Shown: positions 9,912-20,460 of the stretch, piece by piece
Layout: each line of letters begins with the position of its first letter
How positions within the stretch are numbered: the first letter of the stretch is position 1
Assembly: GCA_030540715.1 (NCBI GenBank)
Contig: JAUNVQ010000002.1
Coordinates: 49,886-113,885, forward strand
Origin: Actinomycetaceae bacterium
GTDB lineage: Bacteria; Actinomycetota; Actinomycetes; Actinomycetales; Actinomycetaceae
DNA length: 64,000 nucleotides
Direction: 5' to 3'
Made by a program: the position numbers and the translations under genes
The notes under the pieces: model-generated
Seen by the model: only the letters and a program-made list of their open reading frames with translations
Databases searched by the model: none
What the model was told of the DNA's origin: nothing

Positions 9912-9943
9912 TAGGCCTCACCAAGAATAGGCCTCACCAAGAA
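9912..9943. repeat. perfect 16-bp tandem duplication
   Basis: TAGGCCTCACCAAGAA occurs twice head to tail, immediately followed by a small hairpin GGGCT-GTGC-AGCCC. It lies just upstream of the dimethylargininase gene, so it could affect that promoter, or be a recent slippage event. Confidence 0.9.
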
Positions 9944-10240
9944 GGGCTGTGCAGCCCCCGCCCGCCCCCACGCACAACAACCACACAACCACGACACTTC
10001 AAACAGATCCACATCCTTAACCAAGACAACGCACACGCCAACCACCACAACAAAGCCAACCAATCACCACGACCACACCTGCACCAACACGAACCAGACC
10101 ACACCCGGCGATACAGGCATTGCCAAACACAAAACCGGCCCACAAATACACAAAAAAACCACCCCACCAAGCCCCCACCGCCACGCACAACATTAGACTC
10201 ATGGCCGATACTGACCAGAATCATTGGTGATTACTTGGCC
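9944..10240. other. A/C-rich intergenic island
   Basis: About 250 bases in which the plus strand is almost entirely A and C, with very few T and scattered G. Apparent minus-strand frames here are Gly/Val/Trp/Cys-rich artefacts of this skew. No gene, RNA or terminator is recognised. Confidence 0.7.
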
Positions 10241-11539
10241 TTACGAAGCGGGCCTGTCTGATTCCGATTGAGCATGTAGATATTCTTCGACAATGGCAAT
10301 ATCGGCAGGAACCGTGATTTTAAGGTTCATTGCCGAGCCTTCAACGACGAAACATTGTCCACCGTCAGCCATCATCAACTGGGCGTCATCGCTCATGGCT
10401 GTTGCTTCATTTGTGGCTTGTATTGCGTAACGCTCATGGGCATCACATATTGCTCTGCCAAAAAATCCTTGTGGAGTTTGCACATGATAGAGCTCGCCTC
10501 TTGGTAAAACGCGTTCGACCAGTGGATACTGCTTTGTTGTATTTACTGGATGTGCAGCTGAATCTGCCTCAGCGTTTTCGTATTGCTTATCCCCAAGGCG
10601 CCCGTGCCATGTATCTTTGCCGTAGCCAGGTCGGTGGGTTCCAGTGCCGCCACTTCGGTGCTGCGAATCATGTCCTAGTCGCTGCTTCCTGTCGTGTTGA
10701 CAGGGGTTCTTCTTGGCGCACTTAGTCTGAATATCTCCGTCACTTCTATACCAATCCGTGGAGGTTTCCCCTTGTATTTGTCTGACAGTAAATGCGGGAA
10801 TACGCGCCTGATACATGGTATCAACAGCTGCAACACCTGGAATAACGGCAGCTGTCTTACAAGCGTGCGTCGGTAACGTATGCAAGCATTGCACAACACT
10901 ATCAATCACTGTTGAGGGTACAGCACAGCGCGCGGCATCGTGGATTAACACAATGTCGTCATTGGTAAGTTGGGCGTGTTCATCAAGTTTTTGGAGGGCG
11001 TTACCGATTGACTGTTGACGTGATACGCCACCGTACACACCTATTATGGTGGTTTGTTGCCAAGGGTGTCCGTATTTATCTACTAGGTGGTAGGTGTGGA
11101 GCATCTGTTGGAACTCATCCATATGCCCCTGTGGTACAGACACAATTATTGTGTCAATATGATTTGCGGTTCGCGGATTCGTGTTGTCGTGATTGCCAAT
11201 AGCGCTCTTTCGGCTGCTAGCGGCAGTGTTATGGAAGGCCTGATTGTCAGCGCTACCTGCCCTATCGTTTGCTTCACTCTTGCCGTTGGCAGCGCTTTCA
11301 CCATTATCTGTACCGTGTGGCGCTGTTACGTCACTGGTTTCTGGCAGTGAGCCAGCATCCCAGCGGTAGCGACAAAATGTGTGAAGAACGTGAGCAAGCA
11401 TTGGTTGGCCATGTAGGGGAACAAATGCTTTTGGCTGCTGGTATCCTAGTCTGCTTCCACTCCCAGCGGCAGTGATCACAGCAAAGAGACGAGTCCGTTT
11501 CAGGGCTTTTTCTTGTGTCTCATTGCCATTGATGGTCAT
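10241..11539 (-). CDS. ispD: IspD, 2-C-methyl-D-erythritol 4-phosphate cytidylyltransferase, with two large insertions
   Basis: Third step of the MEP isoprenoid pathway: it joins MEP and CTP to CDP-ME. The CTP-binding loop ITAAGSGSRLG with PKAFVPL lies at residues 22-42, HDAARCAVP at 200-208, and VQTPQGF at 353-359, all as in the family. At 432 residues it is nearly twice the usual size of about 230. The excess is two hydrophilic blocks: residues 60-127 (Asn, Ser, Ala, Asp-rich), between the helix after the CTP loop and IDTIIVSVP, and roughly 255-335 (His, Gly, Arg, Asp-rich), just before VERVLPRGELYHVQTPQ. Both stay in frame without stops. It follows carD by 20 bases on the same strand, a gene pair also found in mycobacteria. 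No ispF is fused or adjacent. Confidence 0.9.
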   Translation of the reverse strand: MTINGNETQEKALKRTRLFAVITAAGSGSRLGYQQPKAFVPLHGQPMLAHVLHTFCRYRWDAGSLPETSDVTAPHGTDNGESAANGKSEANDRAGSADNQAFHNTAASSRKSAIGNHDNTNPRTANHIDTIIVSVPQGHMDEFQQMLHTYHLVDKYGHPWQQTTIIGVYGGVSRQQSIGNALQKLDEHAQLTNDDIVLIHDAARCAVPSTVIDSVVQCLHTLPTHACKTAAVIPGVAAVDTMYQARIPAFTVRQIQGETSTDWYRSDGDIQTKCAKKNPCQHDRKQRLGHDSQHRSGGTGTHRPGYGKDTWHGRLGDKQYENAEADSAAHPVNTTKQYPLVERVLPRGELYHVQTPQGFFGRAICDAHERYAIQATNEATAMSDDAQLMMADGGQCFVVEGSAMNLKITVPADIAIVEEYLHAQSESDRPAS

Positions 11540-11559
11540 GCTGATAACTGATACGGATG

Positions 11560-12159
11560 TTATGCTTTATTGTCTTGTTCTGCGTCATCAACGCCGTCTT
11601 TTGCGGTATCGACATCGCTATGAGCTGCGTTATCTTCGCTTCCAGTCTTATCGTCATTGGTTTTTATGACTGGAACACTTTCAGCCAAAATCGCGTCAAG
11701 ACGTTCTTCGGCAAGTTCTTCTTCTTCCTCTTTTGCCAAGGCAAGTTCAGAAATCAGAATCGAGCGGGCTTTTGCCAGCATCCGTTTTTCACCTGCGCTT
11801 AATCCGCGTCCTGTATCACGATAGGAGAGGTCGCGCACAACTTCAGATACTTTCAAAACATCGCCAGTTGCAATCTTTTCATCATTGGCTTTATAGCGCC
11901 GTGACCAGTTCGTTGGTTCTTCCACATAGGGTTCTTGAAGGACTCGTTTTACTTCCGCTAAACCATCTTCATCAACAACATCACGTAGTCCCACCATCTC
12001 AACATTGGAGGCTGGTACCTGTATCACCAGGTCACCTTGTGTAACTCGCAAGGTCAGATACTCGGTATCCTTTCCTTTAAGTTTTCGAATCGTAATCTTT
12101 TCGATAGTTGCAGCTCCGTGGTGAGGGTACACCACAGTTTGACCCACTTCAAACGCCAT
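11560..12159 (-). CDS. carD: CarD family transcription regulator
   Basis: A 199-residue RNA polymerase-binding protein; CarD binds the beta subunit and stabilises open complexes at rRNA and housekeeping promoters. The Tudor-like RNAP-interaction domain starts with [15 protein letters not shown], and the C-terminal helical domain includes [13 protein letters not shown] and the conserved [12 protein letters not shown] helix. A tail of about 40 acidic residues follows the second domain and is longer than in M. tuberculosis CarD (162 residues). An in-frame GTG four codons upstream overlaps the AAGGAG ribosome site, so the ATG is chosen. Probably co-transcribed with ispD. Confidence 0.95.
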   Translation of the reverse strand: MAFEVGQTVVYPHHGAATIEKITIRKLKGKDTEYLTLRVTQGDLVIQVPASNVEMVGLRDVVDEDGLAEVKRVLQEPYVEEPTNWSRRYKANDEKIATGDVLKVSEVVRDLSYRDTGRGLSAGEKRMLAKARSILISELALAKEEEEELAEERLDAILAESVPVIKTNDDKTGSEDNAAHSDVDTAKDGVDDAEQDNKA

Positions 12160-12252
12160 ATCCAGCGACACTCCTTATTGATTAAACTCCTGCTATTCTA
12201 TCGTGAATTACAGCGCTTTCAAAGTGCGTCCGCGAAAGACAATGATGTGGAC

Positions 12253-12293
12253 AAAAAGTATGCACGCCCTTGACGTGCAAGAACGTGCATACT
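12253..12293 (-). terminator. terminator after gpmA
   Basis: A perfect 10-bp stem AGTATGCACG/CGTGCATACT, read on the minus strand just past the gpmA stop and followed there by TTTTT. Confidence 0.8.
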
Positions 12294-12307
12294 AAAAGTT
12301 TTTGTTT

Positions 12308-13045
12308 CTATTTGCCTTGGTTGGCTACAGCGTCAATCTTGGCTTGAGCATCTGGATCAAGATAGCGCCCACCCTTTTTCACAGGCTTCAGTGTTTGTTC
12401 ATCGAGTTCGTAGACCAGGGGAATTCCCGTGGGGATATTCAATCCAGAAATGTCCTCGTCACTAATATCATCCAAATATTTCACGAGGGCGCGCAGGGAA
12501 TTACCGTGAGCAGCAATCATTACTGTTTTACCCGATGTGATTGTAGGAACTATTTCGTTTTCCCAATAGGGAAGCAAACGTTCAAGCACATCTTTCAAGC
12601 ATTCACTTAACGGAATAGGTTCACCTTGGTAGCGCGGGTCAGCGTCTTGCGAGAACTCGCTTCCTTTTTCAATTTCTGGCGGTGGAGTGTCGTAGGAGCG
12701 GCGCCATTCCATGAACTTTTCTTCGCCAAATTCATCGCGAATCTCTTTCTTATTTTTACCTTGCAAAGCACCGTAGTGGCGTTCGTTAAGACGCCATGAA
12801 CGTATCACTGGAACCCAGTGACGGTCGCACGCATCTAATGCTAGATTAGCTGTGTTGATTGCGCGACGCAGCATTGATGTGTAAAGAACATCGGGAAGTA
12901 CCTGTTCTTTCGCTAAAAGTTCGCCTCCGTGAACAGCTTCTTCTTTTCCCTGTTCTGACAGTGGAACGTCTACCCATCCTGTGAACAGATTTTTTGCGTT
13001 CCACTCGCTTTGGCCGTGGCGCAATAAAACCAGTGTGTAAGACAT
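12308..13045 (-). CDS. gpmA: 2,3-bisphosphoglycerate-dependent phosphoglycerate mutase
   Basis: A 245-residue cytosolic glycolytic enzyme interconverting 3- and 2-phosphoglycerate. The phosphohistidine motif [10 protein letters not shown] lies at residues 7-16, followed by [22 protein letters not shown] near residue 90 and the second catalytic His in [11 protein letters not shown] near 180 complete the active site. Normal size and no insertion, unlike several neighbours. The start ATG follows GAAAGGAAAAC. It has its own terminator and lies 177 bases downstream of nrdF on the same strand. Confidence 0.97.
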   Translation of the reverse strand: MSYTLVLLRHGQSEWNAKNLFTGWVDVPLSEQGKEEAVHGGELLAKEQVLPDVLYTSMLRRAINTANLALDACDRHWVPVIRSWRLNERHYGALQGKNKKEIRDEFGEEKFMEWRRSYDTPPPEIEKGSEFSQDADPRYQGEPIPLSECLKDVLERLLPYWENEIVPTITSGKTVMIAAHGNSLRALVKYLDDISDEDISGLNIPTGIPLVYELDEQTLKPVKKGGRYLDPDAQAKIDAVANQGK

Positions 13046-13222
13046 TGTTTTCCTTTCGTTATGTCTTTACCCGGTTGCCCTAGAGGTAACCGATAACACC
13101 TCTATTTTAGCTCTTTTCATCTACTCGTTACCGTGTTGGAAGTCCCAGGTGCTTCGGTAGCGTCATGAGTTTTTTCACCGAAGTACCCGATGGATACCGT
13201 CACCGTAAAGAACTCTAGGCGG

Positions 13223-14209
<987 letters not shown>

Positions 14210-14367
14210 CTATCTGTTGGAACTTTCCATATTTTGCAAGCCTTGCGGTGAAGTCTGTTGCGTCAACAACTCAGCCTGGTGTACACCTGCCACGTATCTT
14301 TGACGGCATGTCATTAACTGTGCAGATCGTCTTTTTAGCTGTGGAACCCGTCTGTGTTTGTGCAGTG

Positions 14368-14826
14368 TTAGCTGGCTGCTTTTTCTGCCTGTTCCTCTAA
14401 AAGATTTGTTGGAACAAGAATACATTTGGGTGGGGTGGCGTTGCGTCGGCCTTTGGCCACTTTTTGCAGATGTACCAAACGTGCATGAGCGGCTTCATTT
14501 TCGGCCTTCACCAGCGCTCTTGACGCTTCTACCATGCCGTTTTCATCTAGGAATTCACCACCAATTGCTAGGCGGATTCCCTGGTCAGCACATTCAACGA
14601 TTGCATGGGCTATCTTGTTCATTGCGTCACCCAAATAATGCAGGTGCATCAGGTGCAGTTCATCACCTTCGGATAGTCCTTTTTGTGCGTCGCCAAGCTG
14701 GTAATACCAGTCTTCGCTGGTCATTGGTTTAATGCTAACGATCGTTTCGGTGTGGGGCTCCAAAAAATCTTTTTGAGCGTCTTCGGATTCATGTCCGTCA
14801 TGAACAACGATAATGCCGCGTTTCAT
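14368..14826 (-). CDS. unrecognised protein with a serine-recombinase-like fold, catalytic residues missing
   Basis: A 152-residue acidic protein with a very strong ribosome site (AGGAGG, 5 bases before the ATG). The middle resembles the catalytic domain of resolvase/invertase enzymes: GDELHLMHLHYLGDAMNKI aligns by eye with the GDxLxVxxLDRLGRxxxxL helix, then ADQGIRLAIGGEFLDENG with the following strand, then a long helix full of Ala, Glu and Arg. The nucleophilic Ser of the N-terminal YARVS motif is missing (here IIVVHDGHES), and Asp-Arg-Leu-Gly-Arg is replaced by His-Tyr-Leu-Gly-Asp. If the fold is right it cannot cut DNA and may be a regulator. It lies upstream of nrdF on the same strand. 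The assignment is a by-eye alignment only. Confidence 0.55.
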   Translation of the reverse strand: MKRGIIVVHDGHESEDAQKDFLEPHTETIVSIKPMTSEDWYYQLGDAQKGLSEGDELHLMHLHYLGDAMNKIAHAIVECADQGIRLAIGGEFLDENGMVEASRALVKAENEAAHARLVHLQKVAKGRRNATPPKCILVPTNLLEEQAEKAAS

Positions 14827-14846
14827 GTGTTCCTCCTAGTGCTCCA

Positions 14847-14860
14847 ATATGTGCACATAT
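14847..14860. promoter_or_regulatory. 14-bp perfect palindrome upstream of the resolvase-like gene
   Basis: ATATGTGCACATAT ends about 21 bases before the start codon of the minus-strand gene, inside its probable 5' leader or promoter. Its symmetry and position fit an operator for a dimeric regulator, possibly the adjacent protein itself. Which protein binds is unknown. Confidence 0.35.
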
Positions 14861-15028
14861 GATGGTCTTCATCACCTGGTCGTCGTGTCCGTTAGACTAT
14901 CATAAACATAGTTGAGCTCCTTTGACACGTCCACAGAAACGGTTCACTTCATCGCGTCATATCATCTGGCGCGTTGAGTTGTTTCTGTTTTGTTTCACAC
15001 ATTTTTATCGCAGAGGGCGTTGCACTGG

Positions 15029-17371
15029 TTAATCGAGCACGTCATCAATAGATTTTTTCAGAAATTCTTTATGATACTTGTCTGCTTGTTTGTCGTTATC
15101 TTCTCTAGGCGCAGTGTTGTGAGCAGTGTCATTTTGTTCATCACCAAAAGCCCATTTACGTAGGTTGATAACAATTTTTTTGTCATCTGTTACGCAGCTT
15201 GCAGGCTCGGGTGTATTTGCGTCTGGGGTGTCAATGGGGTCAGCTTCTGGTGTACACAGCTGATAGGTCATTGACGGTGAGGCCACCACAAATGTTAGGT
15301 CTGTGCGACCGTGGGACCGTCGTTGATAACGGTAGCGAGTATCTTGGTCAAGTATTCCTTGGAAGTGGGAGGCAAAGACGGGTGGATCTACAGGCATCAG
15401 CCCTTCAAGCTGCACCTGATAGGTGAGTATTTTCCCCGCACCAGTTCCATCAGAGTCTCCGTCGATAGCTGTTGCAGTTCCATTACCTGACCAGGGAATA
15501 TCTTGTGAGGTAACACCTAGCAACACCAGGTAGTCGTCAAGTTCCATCGCGTCGGGGCCTGCTGGCGCTAGCCGCGACAGATTAGTGCGTGTTTTATACG
15601 GATCAGCAAATGTTGATGACGACATCACGTCAATGGCTCGCCCTAACGCTAGGGGTTGGGGCGTGTGTTGACGTGGCTTCCAGGGGCGAATGTATCGTTG
15701 ACCATCACGAATAATCAGCGGGCTATCGAAATTGCTCCAGTCTGGTCGCGGTGTGCCTTGCGGTTTATCGGATGTTGACTGTGTCATGTCTGTTTCTACA
15801 GATGGTCGAGCATCAGTTATTTCGCTATCTGATGTGCCGTCGTGAGTATGCGGTGTGCCATCTGGTTCTTCTGGGTCAGCTGGGTTGGTATGACCAGGAG
15901 TGTCCGCATCGTCGGCACTTGGAGTAGAGGCTGGTGTATCGTTGCTGCCACTTTCCCCTGTGGGGTTCGGGCTGGTTGGTAACGGAACTGTTGGTGTTGG
16001 CGTGGGCTTATTAACTGGTTTATCTGGCTGCGCGCTTGGCTCACTTGGTGCTGGTGTGGCGGGGTGCTCAGCAGAACCACGATGAAATGACGGATAAACA
16101 CTTGGGCTCCATTTTGCGTGGTTAAAGCATGAAAATGCGAAGGGAAATACGTCGTATTCAGGATCGCCGGCAAGCATCTTGTCAACAACGCCTGGCTTAT
16201 TAATGCCGTAGTATTCCAAACATTCATCCTGTAAATATTTACGACCTTTCTCCCATTCTTCGCGGGTGGGCAAAGGTGGAAGCAGGAACTCATCCGGAGG
16301 CGGTCCAACAATTGGTGGTTCTCTTGTCACAACCGTGTGAAGTGGCAGTTCATTATCAAAGTCATCAGAAGTGGTCTCCGCTACCACAGGTGCCTCAGAA
16401 TATAGTGGGCTACTGCTTGAAGGTGGTGGTAAATCAGATGTTACTTCATCGCTATCTTCAACCGATGTTGGGGGTGGGGTTTCCTCAACACCAGGAATGT
16501 CACCTTCCTCATCAGAACCTTCACCAGTTTCTTCACCAGAATTTTCATTGTTTCCAACTGTGGAATCTTCTGCCGTGACTTCCTCACTATCATCACGATT
16601 GAGTGGTGTATCGAAACCTGGTTCTACAGGAAGTGGCTCTGTTGATGCATCAGGTGTTTCCTGAAGCTCTGAGGCTGATTCAGATTCTAAGGACGCACTT
16701 GTATCCGTTAACAAATCTGAGGTGTGCAAGTAACTGGGCTTCGATGTCTTGTTTGGCTTACTCATGGGTGCTTCTGTTACCTTGTCAACCAGGGGAAGCG
16801 AGCCATGAGCTGCAGAAGGTTTAGATACAGTGTTGTTATCATCTGTGTGAGCCTTCGCTACATTTTCGCCTTCACCTTGTATAGTGCTGGTGGTTTCAGA
16901 TTCATTCTCACCAGTATGAGTAGAAGGGGTATCAGAGGTATCGTTGCTTGCCTCGGCAGTGTCGAAAACTTCGTCATTAGCTTCATCTTCGCTAGAAAAT
17001 GGCGTGCTAGCACTAGCACTATCAGGTTGTGTCTTGTCTAATAAATTAGTATCGGTTGGTCGAACAGGTAAGATACTGCCTTCAGCAGCATCTTTAGTGA
17101 TAGAAGCGGTGGGATGAGTAGTAAAAGTTTCACTGCCTGCCGACGCAGATGCCGTAATACTATTGGGCTGTACAGAATAGGAATGCGCAAAATTATCAGG
17201 AGCTTTACCAGCGGCAACATCTGTGTGAATTGTGTCCGCTGCGGATTGCCCCACCAACTGGTCAGGTTCGGTATTTGCCGCACTTGCAGGCATAATCGAT
17301 CCACCAAGCATTGCTACCGCAGTCACTGTGGCAACAAACCACCCAAAAGACGCAGATAGTGACTGTTTCAT
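15029..17371 (-). CDS. large secreted acidic Ser/Thr/Pro-rich protein, unknown function
   Basis: A 780-residue exported protein. MKQSLSASFGWFVATVTAVA begins a signal peptide with likely cleavage after PASA at residue 31. Residues about 35-340 are a disordered, Ser/Thr/Glu/Asp-rich stalk; a small folded island around residues 355-440 contains LQDECLEYYGI and FAFSCFNHAKW (a possible disulfide pair). A second Pro/Thr/Ser/Asp linker follows, then a C-terminal domain of about 220 residues (RDGQRYIRPWKPRQHTPQ onward) with another Cys pair. There is no sorting signal, transmembrane tail or lipobox. The start is supported by GGGAG 6-7 bases upstream. No family was recognised; a released or loosely wall-associated protein is the simplest reading. 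Divergent from the ATPase gene. Confidence 0.75.
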   Translation of the reverse strand: MKQSLSASFGWFVATVTAVAMLGGSIMPASAANTEPDQLVGQSAADTIHTDVAAGKAPDNFAHSYSVQPNSITASASAGSETFTTHPTASITKDAAEGSILPVRPTDTNLLDKTQPDSASASTPFSSEDEANDEVFDTAEASNDTSDTPSTHTGENESETTSTIQGEGENVAKAHTDDNNTVSKPSAAHGSLPLVDKVTEAPMSKPNKTSKPSYLHTSDLLTDTSASLESESASELQETPDASTEPLPVEPGFDTPLNRDDSEEVTAEDSTVGNNENSGEETGEGSDEEGDIPGVEETPPPTSVEDSDEVTSDLPPPSSSSPLYSEAPVVAETTSDDFDNELPLHTVVTREPPIVGPPPDEFLLPPLPTREEWEKGRKYLQDECLEYYGINKPGVVDKMLAGDPEYDVFPFAFSCFNHAKWSPSVYPSFHRGSAEHPATPAPSEPSAQPDKPVNKPTPTPTVPLPTSPNPTGESGSNDTPASTPSADDADTPGHTNPADPEEPDGTPHTHDGTSDSEITDARPSVETDMTQSTSDKPQGTPRPDWSNFDSPLIIRDGQRYIRPWKPRQHTPQPLALGRAIDVMSSSTFADPYKTRTNLSRLAPAGPDAMELDDYLVLLGVTSQDIPWSGNGTATAIDGDSDGTGAGKILTYQVQLEGLMPVDPPVFASHFQGILDQDTRYRYQRRSHGRTDLTFVVASPSMTYQLCTPEADPIDTPDANTPEPASCVTDDKKIVINLRKWAFGDEQNDTAHNTAPREDNDKQADKYHKEFLKKSIDDVLD

Positions 17372-17888
17372 TGCATACTCCCACACGCTCGTACAGTCGG
17401 TTATACATTTAACAGTCTAACATCTCAACGACTTATCGAAAATAGCTCGAGCCTCTACCTACCACGTTTCATCAAACAATCAACGCTGGCCCGCATACCC
17501 TAAGCTTCCTTCCGTCTTCATATTCGCGCTGTACACGCTTGGGCATCAACCCATGAATCGCCCACGGTATCGAACCAGTGTAAACAAGTAACGCATCCTA
17601 GGTGGCCGCTTAACCCCGTCCCCGTTGCAAGCAACCGTACCTATCCGAACAGGACACTTACCTACTCACACTTCCACACCACTGCGCTATACCCACACAA
17701 TTACCCATCGCTCACACGCTCTCACCCATTTATTCACCGACACACTCAAAGGTTTATTAGCCCGCCGCAACAAAGACAGCTACCGCACAGACATCTACGC
17801 CACAATGCACATACCCGCGCGTTCACCTGTTATCACGCATTATCTGCACCAACGTTTATCTCAAACACCGCGTGCTAGGATGACACCT
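17372..17888. other. divergent intergenic region with A/C-rich island
   Basis: This holds the promoters of the secreted protein and the ATPase. From about 17595 to 17880 the plus strand is A/C-rich and stays open in the ATPase frame (His/Thr/Pro-rich translation). That stretch is judged non-coding, because the ATPase family N terminus and a ribosome site lie at its end. Confidence 0.5.
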
Positions 17889-20036
17889 ATGAATCGCCCG
17901 CATTATGGCTACAGCCGCTCAAACAGTCGCTATGCTTCGTCCTCTGGAAAGAACAACTATCGTCACCACCAGCCTTTTTCACCTCACGATACAACGCTGC
18001 AAGGTCTTGCTCGCACAGCAGCAGCCATGGATGGGCGTAACTACGGAAGCTACAAGTCCCTGAAAGGTCGCTACCAGGGTGAAGGCTTCGAGCTGAGTTT
18101 GCATAGGGTGCAGTCTGACCCGTATGCGCCGCCGTCGGCATGTTCAATCACTGTGCCCATTGAACAAACAGGAATTACTTGTGACCTTCTTGATTGTTAC
18201 GACAAAGTAATTGCAGTGTGTGACTTTATTGCTCGACGCTTCCACGCAACCATCACCACTATTAATGCTGGCCGGTGGCTTTCCATTGCACAGTGTGGGC
18301 AAGAAATTATGGAACGCAGCTATTCAACTATCCACGATGGTCACCTTGAGGTGCGTTTCCAGGTGTCAATGCCGGCACGCGGGCGGCGAATTATGGGGCG
18401 TGAGGCGCAACGGATTTTTGCTGAGCTTATCCCTCAGCTGGTTATGGGACGGCGTGGTGCGTGTCGATTCGAACCTGGCTCGAACGCGCTTTCACAGCTG
18501 CGTGAACATGTCAATACCTATTGCGATTGGCTGGAACTCAATCGAATTCGGGCCCGTCATAACTGGGTTGCTTTTATTAGTGATGGATCAATCTTGGCGC
18601 GATCCTCAGGTATTTCTGATAAACCAATGACCGATGCGCTTGCGTTTTCCGCACCTGATTCAATGCGCACCACTGTTGAGCTTCCCAGCGGTGAAATACT
18701 TACTGGAATGCCTATTCCTGCAGGTGTCACATTGATTGTTGGTGGCGGCTATCACGGTAAATCCACACTGTTGCGTGCGCTTGAGCGAAGCGTGTATGCC
18801 CATATCCCCGGTGATGGCCGCGAACGTGTGGTCTGCGATCCTTTGGCGGCTAAGATTCGTTCAGAGGACGGCCGTGCAGTGACGAAAGTTGATATTTCAA
18901 CTTTTATCCAAAATGTACCCACAGGTGCCGACACCACTTGTTTTTCAACTGCCAACGCGTCGGGGTCAACGTCGCAGGCAGCCTCTATTGCCGAGGTCCT
19001 TGAAGCGGGTGCCTCCACTTTGCTGATTGACGAGGACACCTGCGCAACCAATATGATGATTCGTGATGAACGTATGCGTTGCCTGGTCACCAGTGAACCG
19101 ATCACACCGTTTGTCGATCGTGTACGGTCATTTTTTATTGACGAGGGCGTATCAACGATTCTGGTGATGGGTGGTTCAGGCGACTATCTTGATGTTGCTG
19201 ATCGTGTTCTTATGCTTGATAACTACCAGATTTATGATGTGACTGATCAGGCCCAACAAGTGTGTTTGAAGATGCCGCGTGGCCAGAAGCATACTACAAG
19301 TGGCAGCGGGGTGAAAGCTCATGGAAAATCTGAACCTGACAAGTGTGGCGAGTCTTCTTGTCTGCAAGACTCTTACGATGCAAGAGATAACAGCGTCTGG
19401 CCATCAAGGGACTCCGATGACAACGCTGTGCGAAAGATTCAAAAAAGTGAAGAGGGCGGCAACGCTGCTCTCCACGGAAAGACTAGACAGTGCAAGCACA
19501 CTCATTCCAACACATATGCCTGGTTAAACAATGTGACTTCACGCAGTGATTCCACTGTCAGTAACAAGTTGGGAAGGCCAATGACACACGTGACACCAGG
19601 CGCCCCGCGTACTGGTCGTGTTCCCTTCCCAAGTTTGCTGGTGCGTCAGCGCATGCTTATGCCCGGGGCAATCCCGGGTGAATCGGGGCGGCAAAAAACC
19701 AAAGCTCACGGTCTTGATGGTTTTTCACTCAACCGCAACGATGTTGATCTCAGCGCGGTTGAACAGATCGTTGACCGTGGACAAACCGAGGCTATTGCCT
19801 GGGCTGTGCGCTACATGTGCACAGAGCTTGCTGATTCGCGGCAGCCGTGGGATATTTTCACTGTGCTTGACAATGTGATCGATCTGATTGACGCTCACGG
19901 TCTTGATGCTTTAAGCGATATGCCCCACCCCGCATTTTTGGTGCGTCCACGTCGTCTGGATATAGCGTGTGCGCTTAATCGCCTGCGAACGTTACGGGTA
20001 GACTCTATGTCTTGCATCTCAGTAAGCACGTCGTAA
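17889..20036 (+). CDS. predicted ATPase of the ABC class (COG3044 / PF09818 family), with an insertion
   Basis: About 715 residues. An N-terminal region rich in Ser, Tyr, Arg and Asn precedes the family core. The Walker A motif is GGGYHGKSTLL (residues 285-295); an ABC-like signature region around ASGSTSQAASIAE runs directly into Walker B, TLLIDEDTCATN (377-388); a GGSGDYLDVADRVLMLD block follows. The family is soluble, lacks transmembrane domains and has no established function. Residues about 465-562 are a Ser/Asn/Asp/Lys/His-rich block with no family counterpart, inserted before the conserved GRVPFPSLL segment. AGGA precedes the chosen ATG; another ATG lies three codons upstream, and the frame is open for 88 codons in all upstream, where the sequence is low-complexity. 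Confidence 0.85.
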   Translation: MNRPHYGYSRSNSRYASSSGKNNYRHHQPFSPHDTTLQGLARTAAAMDGRNYGSYKSLKGRYQGEGFELSLHRVQSDPYAPPSACSITVPIEQTGITCDLLDCYDKVIAVCDFIARRFHATITTINAGRWLSIAQCGQEIMERSYSTIHDGHLEVRFQVSMPARGRRIMGREAQRIFAELIPQLVMGRRGACRFEPGSNALSQLREHVNTYCDWLELNRIRARHNWVAFISDGSILARSSGISDKPMTDALAFSAPDSMRTTVELPSGEILTGMPIPAGVTLIVGGGYHGKSTLLRALERSVYAHIPGDGRERVVCDPLAAKIRSEDGRAVTKVDISTFIQNVPTGADTTCFSTANASGSTSQAASIAEVLEAGASTLLIDEDTCATNMMIRDERMRCLVTSEPITPFVDRVRSFFIDEGVSTILVMGGSGDYLDVADRVLMLDNYQIYDVTDQAQQVCLKMPRGQKHTTSGSGVKAHGKSEPDKCGESSCLQDSYDARDNSVWPSRDSDDNAVRKIQKSEEGGNAALHGKTRQCKHTHSNTYAWLNNVTSRSDSTVSNKLGRPMTHVTPGAPRTGRVPFPSLLVRQRMLMPGAIPGESGRQKTKAHGLDGFSLNRNDVDLSAVEQIVDRGQTEAIAWAVRYMCTELADSRQPWDIFTVLDNVIDLIDAHGLDALSDMPHPAFLVRPRRLDIACALNRLRTLRVDSMSCISVSTS

Positions 20037-20460
20037 CTACCAAAAAACCAATGAGGGCGGCATATCCCAAGGTATCAATAAGATTCACAGAATCTCACTA
20101 AATTAGAATTGACAAGAGATTGGGAACATCCCTCGGTAAAGTTCGTACTGAGATTCGCCTGCTCAACTACGGTATTGTGGTCATATAGCCGCGTGCTTTA
20201 TTGTCTTTTATGTCAATGCTATCCCCCAACTTCGCAGATATATCAGCAATACCACCAAACAAATTGTGAAAGGGAAAAGTGCCAGCCACGGGGTGAACCT
20301 CAGCAACCGTTAGAGGGTGTCGTGAGCAAAGCCACGCGTATCGTCTACCGTACATAGCCTGGGAAAGATATTCTAAACTACCTAGCAGCACGGTCGTATC
20401 ATATCGGTTTCCGCTAAGCACTATCTTACCAGTACCATCGACCCTAATAACGAATAGCTT
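20037..20460. other. convergent intergenic region
   Basis: About 420 bases between the ends of the ATPase and permease genes. On the minus strand the frame continues open for about 97 codons after the permease stop, but it has no start with a ribosome site and no recognisable family. No convincing terminator was found. Confidence 0.4.

Noticed and set aside
9934..10224. Minus-strand hydrophobic frames in the A/C-rich island
   Set aside because: Gly/Val/Trp/Cys-rich translation in more than one frame is a product of base skew.
10526..11362. Inteins or introns as an explanation for the IspD insertions
   Set aside because: No splicing-domain motifs, no homing endonuclease and too short for an intein; reading frame continues without stops.
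13149..13186. Hairpin between nrdF and gpmA
   Set aside because: A 10-bp stem with an 18-base loop and no T-run; too weak to call a terminator.
17625..17888. 88-codon N-terminal extension of the COG3044 ATPase
   Set aside because: A/C-rich low complexity; AGGA ribosome site and family-like N terminus favour the later ATG.
20167..20460. Minus-strand frame continuing about 97 codons past the permease stop
   Set aside because: No start with a ribosome site, no recognisable family; the only ATG is deep inside. Probably chance.
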